A DNA stretch of 64,000 nt, taken from Pseudomonadota bacterium. Lineage in GTDB: Bacteria; Pseudomonadota; Alphaproteobacteria; Caulobacterales; Caulobacteraceae. The notes beneath the pieces were generated by a model. That model was not told the DNA's origin, did no database searches, and saw nothing but the letters and a program-made list of their open reading frames with translations. Within the stretch, counting starts at the first letter, position 1. Every line of letters starts with the position of its first letter. Location of the stretch: NCBI GenBank assembly GCA_020161365.1, contig JAIUNU010000002.1:452528-516527 (forward strand), in the 5' to 3' direction. Of this stretch, positions 1-8,041 are shown piece after piece. The translations under genes and the position numbers were made by a program.

Positions 1-1
1 G

Positions 2-700
2 CCGTCGCTCAACATCCAGGGCTCGCCCGCCCCGGGCAAGAGCTCGGGCGACGCGCTCGCGGCGATGGAAGCGCTGGCGGCCAAGCTGCCCCCGGGCGTC
101 GGCTACGAATGGACCGGCCTGTCGGCCCAGGAACTGGAAGCCGGCAACCAGGCTCCCGCCCTGTACGCCATCTCGATCCTGGTCGTGTTCCTGCTGCTGG
201 CGGCGCTCTATGAGAGCTGGTCGATCCCGCTGGCGGTGATCATGGTCATCCCGCTGGGCGTGATCGGCGCCCTGCTGGCGACCTTCGCCCGCGGCCTCAG
301 CAACGACATCTATTTCCAGGTGGGCCTGCTGACGACCATGGGCCTGGCGGCCAAGAACGCGATCCTCATCGTCGAATTCGCCAAGGACCTCTACGAGAAG
401 GGCATGGGCCTGATCGAAGCGACGCTGGAAGCCGTGCGCCTGCGCCTGCGCCCGATCATCATGACCTCGCTGGCCTTCGTCTTCGGCGTGCTGCCCTTGG
501 CGATCTCCAACGGGGCGGGCTCCGGCGCCCAGCACGCGATCGGCACCGGCGTCATCGGCGGCATGATCTCGGCCACCCTGCTCGCGATCTTCTTCGTCCC
601 GCTGTTCTTCGTCGTGGTCGAGAGGATCTTCAAACCCAAGCACCCCGGTCATAACGCCGCCGCCGCGCAAGGCGACGCGCCGTCGACGGAGGCCCACTGA
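2..700 (+). CDS. RND efflux pump permease, C-terminal part (start outside window)
   Basis: This is the 3' end of an AcrB/MexB-type inner-membrane drug-proton antiporter; the reading frame is open from the first bases of the window. The visible part covers the last periplasmic subdomain (YEWTGLS segment) and the final transmembrane helices, including the family segments [14 protein letters not shown] and [20 protein letters not shown]. The stop is followed after one base by the ATG of a NodT-type outer-membrane factor, so the two are almost certainly translationally coupled and form a tripartite pump. The adaptor gene should lie upstream of the window. Substrate cannot be told from this fragment. 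Confidence 0.95.
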   Translation, partial: PSLNIQGSPAPGKSSGDALAAMEALAAKLPPGVGYEWTGLSAQELEAGNQAPALYAISILVVFLLLAALYESWSIPLAVIMVIPLGVIGALLATFARGLSNDIYFQVGLLTTMGLAAKNAILIVEFAKDLYEKGMGLIEATLEAVRLRLRPIIMTSLAFVFGVLPLAISNGAGSGAQHAIGTGVIGGMISATLLAIFFVPLFFVVVERIFKPKHPGHNAAAAQGDAPSTEAH

Positions 701-701
701 G

Positions 702-2105
702 ATGCTGCGCAACCTCACCCTGATCCTGGTCGCCTCGACGGCGGTCGGCGCCTGCACCCTGGCGCCCAAGTATGAGCGGCCGGTCCTGCCGGTCGCCCAG
801 ACCTGGTCCACCCCGACGCCGGAGCCGGCCACCACCGTCTCGGCCGCCGACCTCGACTGGCGCCAGGTGCTGGTCGATCCGCGCCTGCAAGGCGTGGTCG
901 ACCTGGCCCTCAAGCAGAACCGCGACCTGCGCGTAGCGGTCCTGAACATCGAGAAGGCCCGCGCCCAGTATGGCGTCCAACGCTCGGCTCTGTTCCCGGG
1001 GATCAATGGGACGGTCTCCGAGCAGCGCGGCCGCACCCCGGCCTCGACCTCGCAGACCGGCCAGGCCTTCGACACCGAGGCCTACAGCGCCACCATCGGC
1101 TTCACCGCCTATGAGCTGGACCTGTTCGGCCGGGTGCGGAGCCTCAACGACGCGGCGCTGCAGAGCTATCTCGCCACCGAGCAGACCAGCCGCTCGGTCC
1201 GCGTCAGCCTGATTGCCGAGACCGCCAACGCCTGGCTGACCCTGGCGGCCGACCAGGAGCGTCTGGCGCTGGCGCAGAGCACCCTGGCCACCCGCGAGGA
1301 CTCCCTGCGTCTGGTGCGCCAACGGGTCGACGGCGGGGCCGGCTCGCTGCTGGACCTTCGCAACGCCGAGACCCTGGCCGAGACGGCCCGCTCCGACGTC
1401 GCCGTCTACACCGCCCAGGTCGCCCAGGACCGCAACGCCCTGACCCTGCTGGCCGGCGGCGAACTGCCGGCGGCGCTGCTGCCGACGGGCCGCCTGGCCG
1501 CCGACGGCGTTCTGGCCGACCTGCCCGCCGGCATGCCATCGGACGTGCTGGTGCGTCGCCCCGACGTGCTGGCCGCCGAGCGCCAGCTCCGCGCGGCCAA
1601 CGCCAATATCGGCGCGGCGCGGGCGGCGTTCTTCCCGCGCATCAGCCTGACCGGCTCGACGGGCTCGGCCAGCACCGATCTGGGCGATCTCTTCAAGAGC
1701 GGGACGGGGGTCTGGAGCTTCACGCCGCAGATCAGCCTGCCGATCTTCGCCGGCGGGGCCAATGTCGCGAACCTGGACATCTCCAAGGCCAACCGCGATA
1801 TCGCCGTGGCGACCTATGAGAAGACGGTGCAGACCGCCTTCCGCGAGGTCTCCGACGCTCTGTCGGTGCGCGCCACCGTCGCCGACCGCCTGGCCGCCCA
1901 GGAGCGCCTGACCGCCGCCGCCGCCGACAGCGTGCGCCTGTCCCAGCAGCGTCGCGACGCGGGCCTCGACAGCGCGCTTACCCTGCTGGACGCCCAGCGC
2001 AGCCTCTATGCGGCGCAACAGGGCTTGATCAGCACGCGGCTGGCCCAGACCACCAACCTGGTGACCCTCTACAAGACCCTCGGCGGCGGCGCGCCCGCCG
2101 CCTGA
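702..2105 (+). CDS. NodT-family outer-membrane efflux lipoprotein
   Basis: A 467-residue TolC/NodT-type channel that lets a tripartite RND pump discharge through the outer membrane. The N-terminus is a lipoprotein signal peptide ending in a lipobox with Cys18 (VGAC), followed by the family start APKYERP. Two OEP repeats follow, with typical pieces such as YELDLFGR, RRPDVLAAERQL and FPRISLTGS, and the family ending in a QTTNLVTLYKTLGGG-like helix. It begins one base after the pump stop. A GC-rich hairpin follows the stop. The family assignment is secure; the pump's substrate is unknown. Confidence 0.95.
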   Translation: MLRNLTLILVASTAVGACTLAPKYERPVLPVAQTWSTPTPEPATTVSAADLDWRQVLVDPRLQGVVDLALKQNRDLRVAVLNIEKARAQYGVQRSALFPGINGTVSEQRGRTPASTSQTGQAFDTEAYSATIGFTAYELDLFGRVRSLNDAALQSYLATEQTSRSVRVSLIAETANAWLTLAADQERLALAQSTLATREDSLRLVRQRVDGGAGSLLDLRNAETLAETARSDVAVYTAQVAQDRNALTLLAGGELPAALLPTGRLAADGVLADLPAGMPSDVLVRRPDVLAAERQLRAANANIGAARAAFFPRISLTGSTGSASTDLGDLFKSGTGVWSFTPQISLPIFAGGANVANLDISKANRDIAVATYEKTVQTAFREVSDALSVRATVADRLAAQERLTAAAADSVRLSQQRRDAGLDSALTLLDAQRSLYAAQQGLISTRLAQTTNLVTLYKTLGGGAPAA

Positions 2106-2115
2106 GGTCCATCGG

Positions 2116-2138
2116 CTTCCCCGGCGCGGCCGGGGGAG
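2116..2138 (+). terminator. Hairpin after the efflux operon
   Basis: Ten-base-pair stem CTTCCCCGGC / GCCGGGGGAG with a 3-base loop, starting 11 bases after the NodT stop. It is followed by only two T residues, so it is a probable but not canonical intrinsic terminator. Confidence 0.5.
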
Positions 2139-2173
2139 TTCGCGGTCCGTCAACCCACCTGACGGCCGCGAAC

Positions 2174-2218
2174 GGAACGGGCGTGCTTCTCCCCCCCCCC
2201 CTTGGAGCCGCCCGTTCC
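2174..2218. repeat. Inverted repeat with an 11-C tract in its loop
   Basis: Perfect 10-bp arms GGAACGGGCG (2174-2183) and CGCCCGTTCC (2209-2218) enclose a 25-base loop that contains eleven consecutive C residues (2191-2201). A second hairpin of the same design lies at 3166-3212. Confidence 0.6.
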
Positions 2219-2339
2219 ACCCGCCGCCGCATACCGGCGGTTGGCGAGACTCCTCGAAACGGGGATATTCACCGCCCAGTAACCACACTACGCAATCGAT
2301 TGTGATAGAGCTTTACGCGTGTTGACCCGGAGACAACCC

Positions 2340-2504
2340 ATGTCACCCGCGAAGGCGAAAGAACAAGCCCTCCACCTAACGGGCATCGGCGTGGCCACGA
2401 TACTGGCCATCACCGCGATCGTGCTGGCGGCCGCCTGCCCGCCGCAGGACCTGTCGCCCCAACGCGCCTGGATCTTCGCCGCCTCCGACCAGGGCGCGCT
2501 TTAG
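2340..2504 (+). CDS. Small single-span membrane protein, unknown
   Basis: A 54-residue ORF starting at the ATG that has a GGAG motif about 5-8 bases upstream; an in-frame earlier start at 2319 lacks one. One hydrophobic segment (about residues 15-36, IGVATILAITAIVLAAA) suggests a membrane anchor or uncleaved signal, followed by a short polar tail containing one Cys. It converges on the Lrp-type gene and overlaps its stop by three bases. No family is recognised. GC bias at third positions fits coding, but the shortness leaves doubt. Confidence 0.5.
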   Translation: MSPAKAKEQALHLTGIGVATILAITAIVLAAACPPQDLSPQRAWIFAASDQGAL

Positions 2505-2968
2505 AGCGGTAACTGCACCGTGCTCTTGACCTCTTCCAGCACGGCGTAGGTCCGCGTTTCACGCACCCCCGGCATCCTGACCAGGATATCGCCGAGGAAA
2601 CCGCGATAGGCCTCCATGTCGCGCACCCGGGCCTTGATCAGATAGTCGAAGCCCCCGGCCACCATGTGGCACTCCAGAATCTCGGGCGCGCGGCGGACGG
2701 CGGCGCCGAACTCCTCGAAGACATCGCCCGTCGTGCGCTCAAGCACCACTTCCACGAAGATCAGCAGCGCCCGGTCGACCTTGGCCGGATCCAGCAGCGC
2801 CGCATAGCCGGTGATGAAACCGCGCTCGCGCAGTCGCCGGACGCGGTCGAAGGTGGCCGCCGGAGACAGGTTGCAGCGCTTGGCGAGCTCGGCGTTGGTG
2901 ATGCGGCCATCGGCCTGCAAAACCTTCAACAGCCTGCGATCGGTATCATCCAGAGCAGAAATGGCCAT
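2501..2968 (-). CDS. Lrp/AsnC-family regulator, probable activator of putA (PutR-like)
   Basis: A 155-residue feast/famine regulator: an N-terminal winged helix-turn-helix (about residues 7-60, DDTDRRLLKVLQADGRI ... LSPAATFDRVRRL) and a C-terminal RAM/AsnC ligand-binding domain (about 70-150). The gene is divergent from the short putA across a 437-bp intergenic region. In alphaproteobacteria whose PutA lacks its own DNA-binding domain, a neighbouring Lrp-type PutR commonly senses proline and activates putA. That role is inferred here from context and family. The start ATG is preceded by a purine-rich GGGAAAAG. Confidence 0.9.
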   Translation of the reverse strand: MAISALDDTDRRLLKVLQADGRITNAELAKRCNLSPAATFDRVRRLRERGFITGYAALLDPAKVDRALLIFVEVVLERTTGDVFEEFGAAVRRAPEILECHMVAGGFDYLIKARVRDMEAYRGFLGDILVRMPGVRETRTYAVLEEVKSTVQLPL

Positions 2969-3405
2969 ATCGCACTTTTCCCGAAGAAGCTTCGAAAATT
3001 AGGGAATACAAACGTAACACATTCGGAATGCGGAGCGGTATACCCCTCAGCGTTCCAGCACCGCAACGCGCCCTCTCCTCCCGGCGCTGCGGGTTACGGC
3101 CAGCCGCCGTTTGCTGGAGCACCCGCGACGCTCGCCCTCTCCCCCGAACCGGGCGTCGCGCTAGAGAGGAAGGGACGCGCGCGTCTCCCCCCCCTGAACG
3201 CGTCCCTTCCTCCCTCCCCTTTTCCTTCCGGCCCCTTCGGCGCAGACTTGCGTGCGCGTCCGGCCCAAGCGCCGTTAACGCGCTGGAGCGGACGACGTTT
3301 TTCGCCCGCTTCGCCGAACAAGTTTCGGGTCTGCCCCACAACAAACGAAGCACCTTTCGGCAAAGGCAAGTTAGACCGACGATATACCAACAAGCGGAAA
3401 CGACC
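2969..3405. other. lrp-putA divergent intergenic region
   Basis: 437 bases without a supported gene. It must hold both promoters and, by family analogy, Lrp-type binding sites. The only strong structure seen is the 14-bp inverted repeat at 3166-3212; the rest includes pyrimidine-rich runs (about 3203-3240). Confidence 0.6.
3166..3212. repeat. Long inverted repeat with a C tract in its loop
   Basis: Perfect 14-bp arms GAGGAAGGGACGCG (3166-3179) and CGCGTCCCTTCCTC (3199-3212) flank a 19-base loop that contains eight C residues. It lies about 190 bases upstream of putA and resembles the hairpin at 2174-2218. Confidence 0.65.
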
Positions 3406-6400
3406 ATGACCGACTGGGACAGCCTCGACGCCGGCAAGTATCGCGACGAAGCCGCGGTGATCGCCGACCTGCTCGCCGCCAAGCCGCTCTCCGCCGAGGA
3501 CCGCGCCGCCGTCCGCGCCGAGGCCGAGGCCCTGGTGCGCGGCGCCCGCCGCAGCGTCCGCAAGCAGGGCGTCGTCGAAAGCTTCCTGCAGGAGTTCAGC
3601 CTGGGCACCCGCGAGGGCCTGGCTTTGATGTGCCTGGCCGAGGCGCTGCTGCGCACGCCCGACGACGACACCCGCGACAAGCTGATCGCAGAGAAGATCG
3701 GCTCGGCCGACTGGGCCTCGCACCTGGGCGGCTCCGACAGCCTGTTCGTCAACGCCTCGACCTGGGGCCTGATGCTGACGGGCAAGATCGTCGAGCCCGA
3801 CGATGAGGCCAAGAAGGACCTGCCCGGCTTCGTCAAGAAGCTGGCCGGACGCCTGGGCGAGCCGGTGATCCGCGCCGCCGTGGGGCAGGCCATCCGCATC
3901 ATGGGCGAGCAGTTCGTGCTGGGCCGTACGATCGAGGCGGCGATCAAGCGCGCCGCGAGCGAAGACACCATGTGCTCGTTCGACATGCTGGGCGAAGGCG
4001 CCCGCACCGCCGCCGACGCCGAGCGCTACGAGAAGGCCTATGCCGACGCCATCGAGACGGTCGGCAAGCTGTCGAACGGCGCCGGTCCCGAGAAGGGCCA
4101 TGGCGTCTCGGTCAAGCTGTCGGCCCTGTGCCCGCGCTATGAGGCCACCCACGAAGACCGCGTCTGGGAAGAGCTCTATCCCCGCACCCTGCGCCTGGCC
4201 AAGATCGCCGCGCGCCACAACCTCAACTTCACCATCGACGCGGAAGAGGCCGACCGCCTCGCCCTGTCGCTGAAGCTGCTGGACAAGCTGTGCCGCGAGC
4301 CGGAGTTGGGCGACTGGAAGGGCCTGGGCCTGGCCGTCCAGGCCTATCAGAAGCGCTGCGGCGAGGTGATCGCCCGCCTCAAGGCGCTGTCGGAAGAGAC
4401 CGGCCGCCGCCTGATGGTCCGCCTCGTCAAGGGCGCCTATTGGGACAGCGAGATCAAGCGCGCCCAGGTCGCGGGCCGCCCGGACTACCCGGTCTATACG
4501 ACCAAGCCCGCCACGGACCTGTCGTACCTGGTCAACGCCAAGGCCCTGATCGACGCCGCCCCGCACCTCTACGCCCAGTTCGCCACCCACAACGCCCACA
4601 CCCTGGCGGCCGTGGTCCGCATGGCCAAGAACGCCGGCGTCACGATCGAGCACCAACGCCTGCACGGCATGGGCGAGGCGCTCTACAAGGCCGCCGACGA
4701 CCTCTATGACGGCATCGTCCTGCGGGCCTACGCCCCGGTGGGCGGTCACGAAGACCTGCTGCCCTATCTGGTCCGTCGTCTGCTGGAGAACGGCGCCAAC
4801 ACCAGCTTCGTCCACGCCCTGCTGGACGAGCGCGTGCCGGTCGAGAAGGTCGTCACTGACCCGATCGACGTGGTCGAGGCCCATCCCGATCGCCACGCCA
4901 AGATCCCGACGCCGATCAACGTCTATGGCGCGCGTCGCCAGAACAGCGCGGGCCTCGATCTGTCGGTGAAGGCCGACCGTGACCGCCTGACCGCCGCCGT
5001 CGCGGCTCTGGACGGCGTCACCCTGTCGGCCGGCCCGCTGATCGGCGGCAAGGTCGTCGCCGGCGGCGCGCCGCTGCCGGTGATCGCGCCTGCCGACGCG
5101 CAGAAAACGGTCGGCGTGGTCTCGGAAGCCCAGGCGCCGCAGATCGACGAGGCCTTCAAGCTGGCTCGCGCCGCGCAAGCCTGCTGGGACCGCGCCGGCG
5201 GCGTCGCCCGCGCCCAGGTGCTGCGGGCCATGGGCGATGCGCTGGAAGCCAATCTCGAGCGCCTGATCGCCATCCTCGCGCGCGAAGCCGGCAAGACCCT
5301 GTCGGACGGCATCGCCGAGGTGCGCGAGGCGGTCGATTTCTGCCGCTACTACGCGATGCTGGCCGAGGATCAGTTCGGCGAGGCCGAGATCCTCAAGGGT
5401 CCGGTCGGCGAGACCAACAGCCTGCGTCTGGCCGGTCGCGGCGTCTTCGTCTGCATCAGCCCGTGGAACTTCCCGCTAGCCATCTTCACCGGCCAGATCG
5501 CCGCCGCCCTGGCGGCCGGTAACGCCGTGCTGGCCAAGCCGGCCGAGCAGACCCCGCTGATCGCCTTCGAGGCGGTGAAGCTCTACCATGCCGCCGGTCT
5601 CGATCCGCGCCTCCTGGCCCTGCTGCCCGGTCGCGGCGAGACGGTCGGCGCGGCCCTGACCAGCCACGAGGGCCTGGACGGCGTCGCCTTCACCGGCGGC
5701 ACCGACACGGCCTGGCGCATCAACCAGACGCTCGCCGCCCGCCAGGGTCCGATCGTGCCGTTCATCGCCGAGACCGGCGGCCTCAACGGCATGTTCGTCG
5801 ACACCACGGCGCAGCGCGAACAGGTGATCGACGACGTGATTGTCAGCGCCTTCGGCTCCGCCGGTCAGCGCTGCTCGGCCCTGCGCCTGCTGTTCCTGCC
5901 CGAGGACACCGCCGACCACATCATCGACGGCCTGAAGGGCGCGATGGACGCGCTGGTGCTCGGCGATCCGGCGCTTGCCGTCACCGACGTCGGCCCCGTC
6001 ATCGACGCCGAGGCCAAGGACGCCCTGGTTCAGCATCAGGCGCGCCTGACCCGCGAGGCCAAGGTGCTGCATGCGCTCGAAGCGCCTGAGGGCGGCACGT
6101 TCTTCGCCCCGGTCCTGGCCGAAATCCCGACCGCCGACTTCCTGGAGCGCGAGGTGTTCGGTCCCGTGCTGCATGTGGTCCGCTACAAGCCGGAAAACCT
6201 GGAAAAGGTCGCCGGCGCCCTGGCGGCCCGTCGCTATGGCCTGACCCTCGGGATCCACTCGCGGATCGAACGCTTCGCGGCCGACGTCCAGCGCCTGGTC
6301 CCGGCCGGCAACGCCTATGTGAATCGCTCGATGACCGGCGCGGTCGTCGGCGTCCAGCCATTCGGCGGCGAAGGCCTGTCGGGCACCGGCCCCAAGGCCG

Positions 6401-6495
6401 GCGGTCCCCACGCTTTGCTGCGCTTTGCGGTCGAGCGGGCGCTCAGCGTCAATATCACCGCCCAAGGCGGCGACCCGGCGCTGCTGAACCTGTAG
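3406..6495 (+). CDS. putA: Bifunctional proline dehydrogenase / P5C dehydrogenase
   Basis: A 1029-residue PutA that oxidises proline to glutamate: an FAD-dependent PRODH barrel (about residues 60-480, with the RLHGMGE and RRLLENGANTSF segments) followed by an NAD-dependent aldehyde dehydrogenase domain (about 520-1010). The ALDH general-base Glu in FIAETGG (near residue 788) and the catalytic Cys in SAGQRCSALR (near 823) are visible. It is the short type: no N-terminal ribbon-helix-helix domain precedes the PRODH part, which fits regulation by the divergent Lrp-type gene. Start chosen at MTDWDSL; the frame is open further upstream, but that stretch is unlike PutA and crosses the intergenic hairpin. 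Confidence 0.97.
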   Translation: MTDWDSLDAGKYRDEAAVIADLLAAKPLSAEDRAAVRAEAEALVRGARRSVRKQGVVESFLQEFSLGTREGLALMCLAEALLRTPDDDTRDKLIAEKIGSADWASHLGGSDSLFVNASTWGLMLTGKIVEPDDEAKKDLPGFVKKLAGRLGEPVIRAAVGQAIRIMGEQFVLGRTIEAAIKRAASEDTMCSFDMLGEGARTAADAERYEKAYADAIETVGKLSNGAGPEKGHGVSVKLSALCPRYEATHEDRVWEELYPRTLRLAKIAARHNLNFTIDAEEADRLALSLKLLDKLCREPELGDWKGLGLAVQAYQKRCGEVIARLKALSEETGRRLMVRLVKGAYWDSEIKRAQVAGRPDYPVYTTKPATDLSYLVNAKALIDAAPHLYAQFATHNAHTLAAVVRMAKNAGVTIEHQRLHGMGEALYKAADDLYDGIVLRAYAPVGGHEDLLPYLVRRLLENGANTSFVHALLDERVPVEKVVTDPIDVVEAHPDRHAKIPTPINVYGARRQNSAGLDLSVKADRDRLTAAVAALDGVTLSAGPLIGGKVVAGGAPLPVIAPADAQKTVGVVSEAQAPQIDEAFKLARAAQACWDRAGGVARAQVLRAMGDALEANLERLIAILAREAGKTLSDGIAEVREAVDFCRYYAMLAEDQFGEAEILKGPVGETNSLRLAGRGVFVCISPWNFPLAIFTGQIAAALAAGNAVLAKPAEQTPLIAFEAVKLYHAAGLDPRLLALLPGRGETVGAALTSHEGLDGVAFTGGTDTAWRINQTLAARQGPIVPFIAETGGLNGMFVDTTAQREQVIDDVIVSAFGSAGQRCSALRLLFLPEDTADHIIDGLKGAMDALVLGDPALAVTDVGPVIDAEAKDALVQHQARLTREAKVLHALEAPEGGTFFAPVLAEIPTADFLEREVFGPVLHVVRYKPENLEKVAGALAARRYGLTLGIHSRIERFAADVQRLVPAGNAYVNRSMTGAVVGVQPFGGEGLSGTGPKAGGPHALLRFAVERALSVNITAQGGDPALLNL

Positions 6496-6524
6496 CCCGT
6501 ACGTTCTCGGCAATTGCCGCATCG

Positions 6525-6560
6525 AAAGAGCTCCCCCGGCGCCGCCGGGGGAGCTTTCTG
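6525..6560 (+). terminator. Intrinsic terminator of putA
   Basis: A 12-bp stem AGCTCCCCCGGC / GCCGGGGGAGCT with loop GCC, preceded by AAAG and followed by TTCTGTTG, 30 bases after the putA stop. Confidence 0.8.
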
Positions 6561-6561
6561 T

Positions 6562-6575
6562 TGTTAGCGCTATCA
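6562..6575. promoter_or_regulatory. LacI-type operator (xylose-operator-like) before the GH5 gene
   Basis: TGTTAGCGCTATCA is a near-palindrome around AGCGCT, 52 bases before the GH5 start. It differs at one position from the TGTTAGCGCTACCA element I recall from the C. crescentus xylX promoter, where XylR binds. Binding here is inferred. Confidence 0.55.
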
Positions 6576-6627
6576 GCACGCGGCATGGTGCGACCCGAGA
6601 CCCCGTAGAGGTTCGCCGGAGGACGCC

Positions 6628-7956
6628 ATGACCCTTTCCCGCCGCCGCCTGATCGCCGCCGCAGCGGCCCTTCCGGCGATCGGCGCGGCCAAGGCGCCGA
6701 CGCGGCCGAAGGGTTTCGTCACGGTCAAGGACGGCCGCCTGCATCTGGACGGCAAGCCCTATCGCTTCGCCGGGACCAATGTCTGGTACGCCGCCTGGCT
6801 GGGCGCGCCAGCCGGCTATGGGGACCTTGGCCGCCTGCGCCGGGAGCTCGATCGCCTGAAGGCGATGGGCGTCACCAACCTGCGGATCCTGGGCGCGGGC
6901 GAGCAATCGCCGGCCAAGGTGGCCATGGACCCGACCTTCCGGGGGGCGGGCGAGGACTATAACGCCGACCTGCTGAAGGGCCTCGACGTCACCTTGGCCG
7001 AGATGGCCAAGCGCGACATGAAGGCGGTCATCTACGTCAACAATTTCTGGGACTGGTCGGGCGGCATGCCGGCCTATCTGAACTGGGTGGGCGACGGGCC
7101 CTGGTTCCAGCAGGGCGATCCCGCCCATCCGTGGCCTCAGTACGCGGACTATTCGGCGCGGTTCTACGCCAACCAGAAGGCCAACGCCCTCTTCCGCCAC
7201 TATGTCACGAGCCTGGTCAGCCGGGTCAGCACCGTAACCGGCAAGCCCTACCGCGACGATCCGACCATCATGGCCTGGCAGTTGGCCAACGAGCCGCGCC
7301 CCGGCGGCTCGGACGCCTTCGGCAAGAGCAACATGCCCGCCTACCAGGCCTGGATCCGGGACACCGCCAGCCTGATCAAGCGGCTGGACAACCAGCACCT
7401 CGTCACCACCGGCAGCGAGGGGACCATGGGCTGCATCGGTCTGGAGTCCTGCGTCGTCGACGCCCACGCTCCGCCGGTGATCGACTACATGACGATCCAC
7501 ATCTGGCCCAACAACTGGGGCTGGATCAGCATGACCGACCAGCCCTCGACCTATGCGGCCGGCGAGCAGAAGTGCCGCGACTACGTGGCCCAGCACATCG
7601 CCCTGGCCAAGCGGCTGAACAAGCCGCTGACCATCGAGGAGTTCGGCCTGATCCGCGACGGCCGCCAGTTCGCGCCGGGCTCGCCGACCACCTATCGCGA
7701 CCGTTTCTACAAGACGATGCTGGACTTGGCCTTGGCCGACATGAAGGCCCAGGGCCCGGTGGCGGGCGTCAACTTCTGGGCCTGGAACGGCGAGGGCCGC
7801 GCCCAGCAGCCGGACGCCTGGTTCAAGAAGGGCGACAAGAGCTATGTCGGCGATCCGCCCCAGGAGGAACAGGGCCTGTTCGGCGTGTTCGACGCCGACG
7901 CCTCGACCCTCGCGGTCATCGCCGAGCACGCGGCGGCGGTGAAGGCGCTGGGCTAG
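6628..7956 (+). CDS. Exported GH5 endo-beta-mannanase-like glycoside hydrolase
   Basis: A 442-residue enzyme of the GH5 (subfamily 7 type) mannan endo-1,4-beta-mannosidase group, expected to cut beta-mannan backbones outside the cytoplasm. The N-terminus (SRRRLIAAAAALPAIGAA) looks like a Tat or Sec signal peptide. GH5 hallmarks are visible: the FAGTNVWYAAWLG opening strand, the acid/base Glu in WQLANEPRP (near residue 222) and the nucleophile Glu in TIEEFG (near 337). GGAGGACGCC gives a clear ribosome site. It is followed by an exported carboxylesterase and preceded by a LacI-type operator, suggesting a hemicellulose regulon. The exact substrate is not proven. Confidence 0.9.
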   Translation: MTLSRRRLIAAAAALPAIGAAKAPTRPKGFVTVKDGRLHLDGKPYRFAGTNVWYAAWLGAPAGYGDLGRLRRELDRLKAMGVTNLRILGAGEQSPAKVAMDPTFRGAGEDYNADLLKGLDVTLAEMAKRDMKAVIYVNNFWDWSGGMPAYLNWVGDGPWFQQGDPAHPWPQYADYSARFYANQKANALFRHYVTSLVSRVSTVTGKPYRDDPTIMAWQLANEPRPGGSDAFGKSNMPAYQAWIRDTASLIKRLDNQHLVTTGSEGTMGCIGLESCVVDAHAPPVIDYMTIHIWPNNWGWISMTDQPSTYAAGEQKCRDYVAQHIALAKRLNKPLTIEEFGLIRDGRQFAPGSPTTYRDRFYKTMLDLALADMKAQGPVAGVNFWAWNGEGRAQQPDAWFKKGDKSYVGDPPQEEQGLFGVFDADASTLAVIAEHAAAVKALG

Positions 7957-7976
7957 CCGCTCGGCGATAAAGGGAT

Positions 7977-7990
7977 TGTCACCGGTGTCA
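7977..7990. promoter_or_regulatory. LacI-type pseudo-palindrome before the carboxylesterase
   Basis: TGTCACCGGTGTCA, symmetric around CCGG in 12 of 14 positions, lies 52 bases before the esterase ATG. Its form matches LacI-family operators, but the cognate regulator is not in the window. Confidence 0.45.
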
Positions 7991-8041
7991 TCCGTGATAC
8001 CGCTTCGGGCGTGCTCGTCAGAAAGCGCCGGAGGAAACCCG

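Noticed and set aside
630..2288. 552-aa minus-strand ORF opposite the NodT gene
   Set aside because: Gly/Arg/Gln-rich shadow of the + strand coding frame with no recognisable domain; typical antisense open frame of GC-rich DNA.
3028..3405. Long N-terminal extension of PutA
   Set aside because: In frame but crosses the intergenic inverted repeat and has no similarity to PutA; the start at 3406 gives the normal short PutA.
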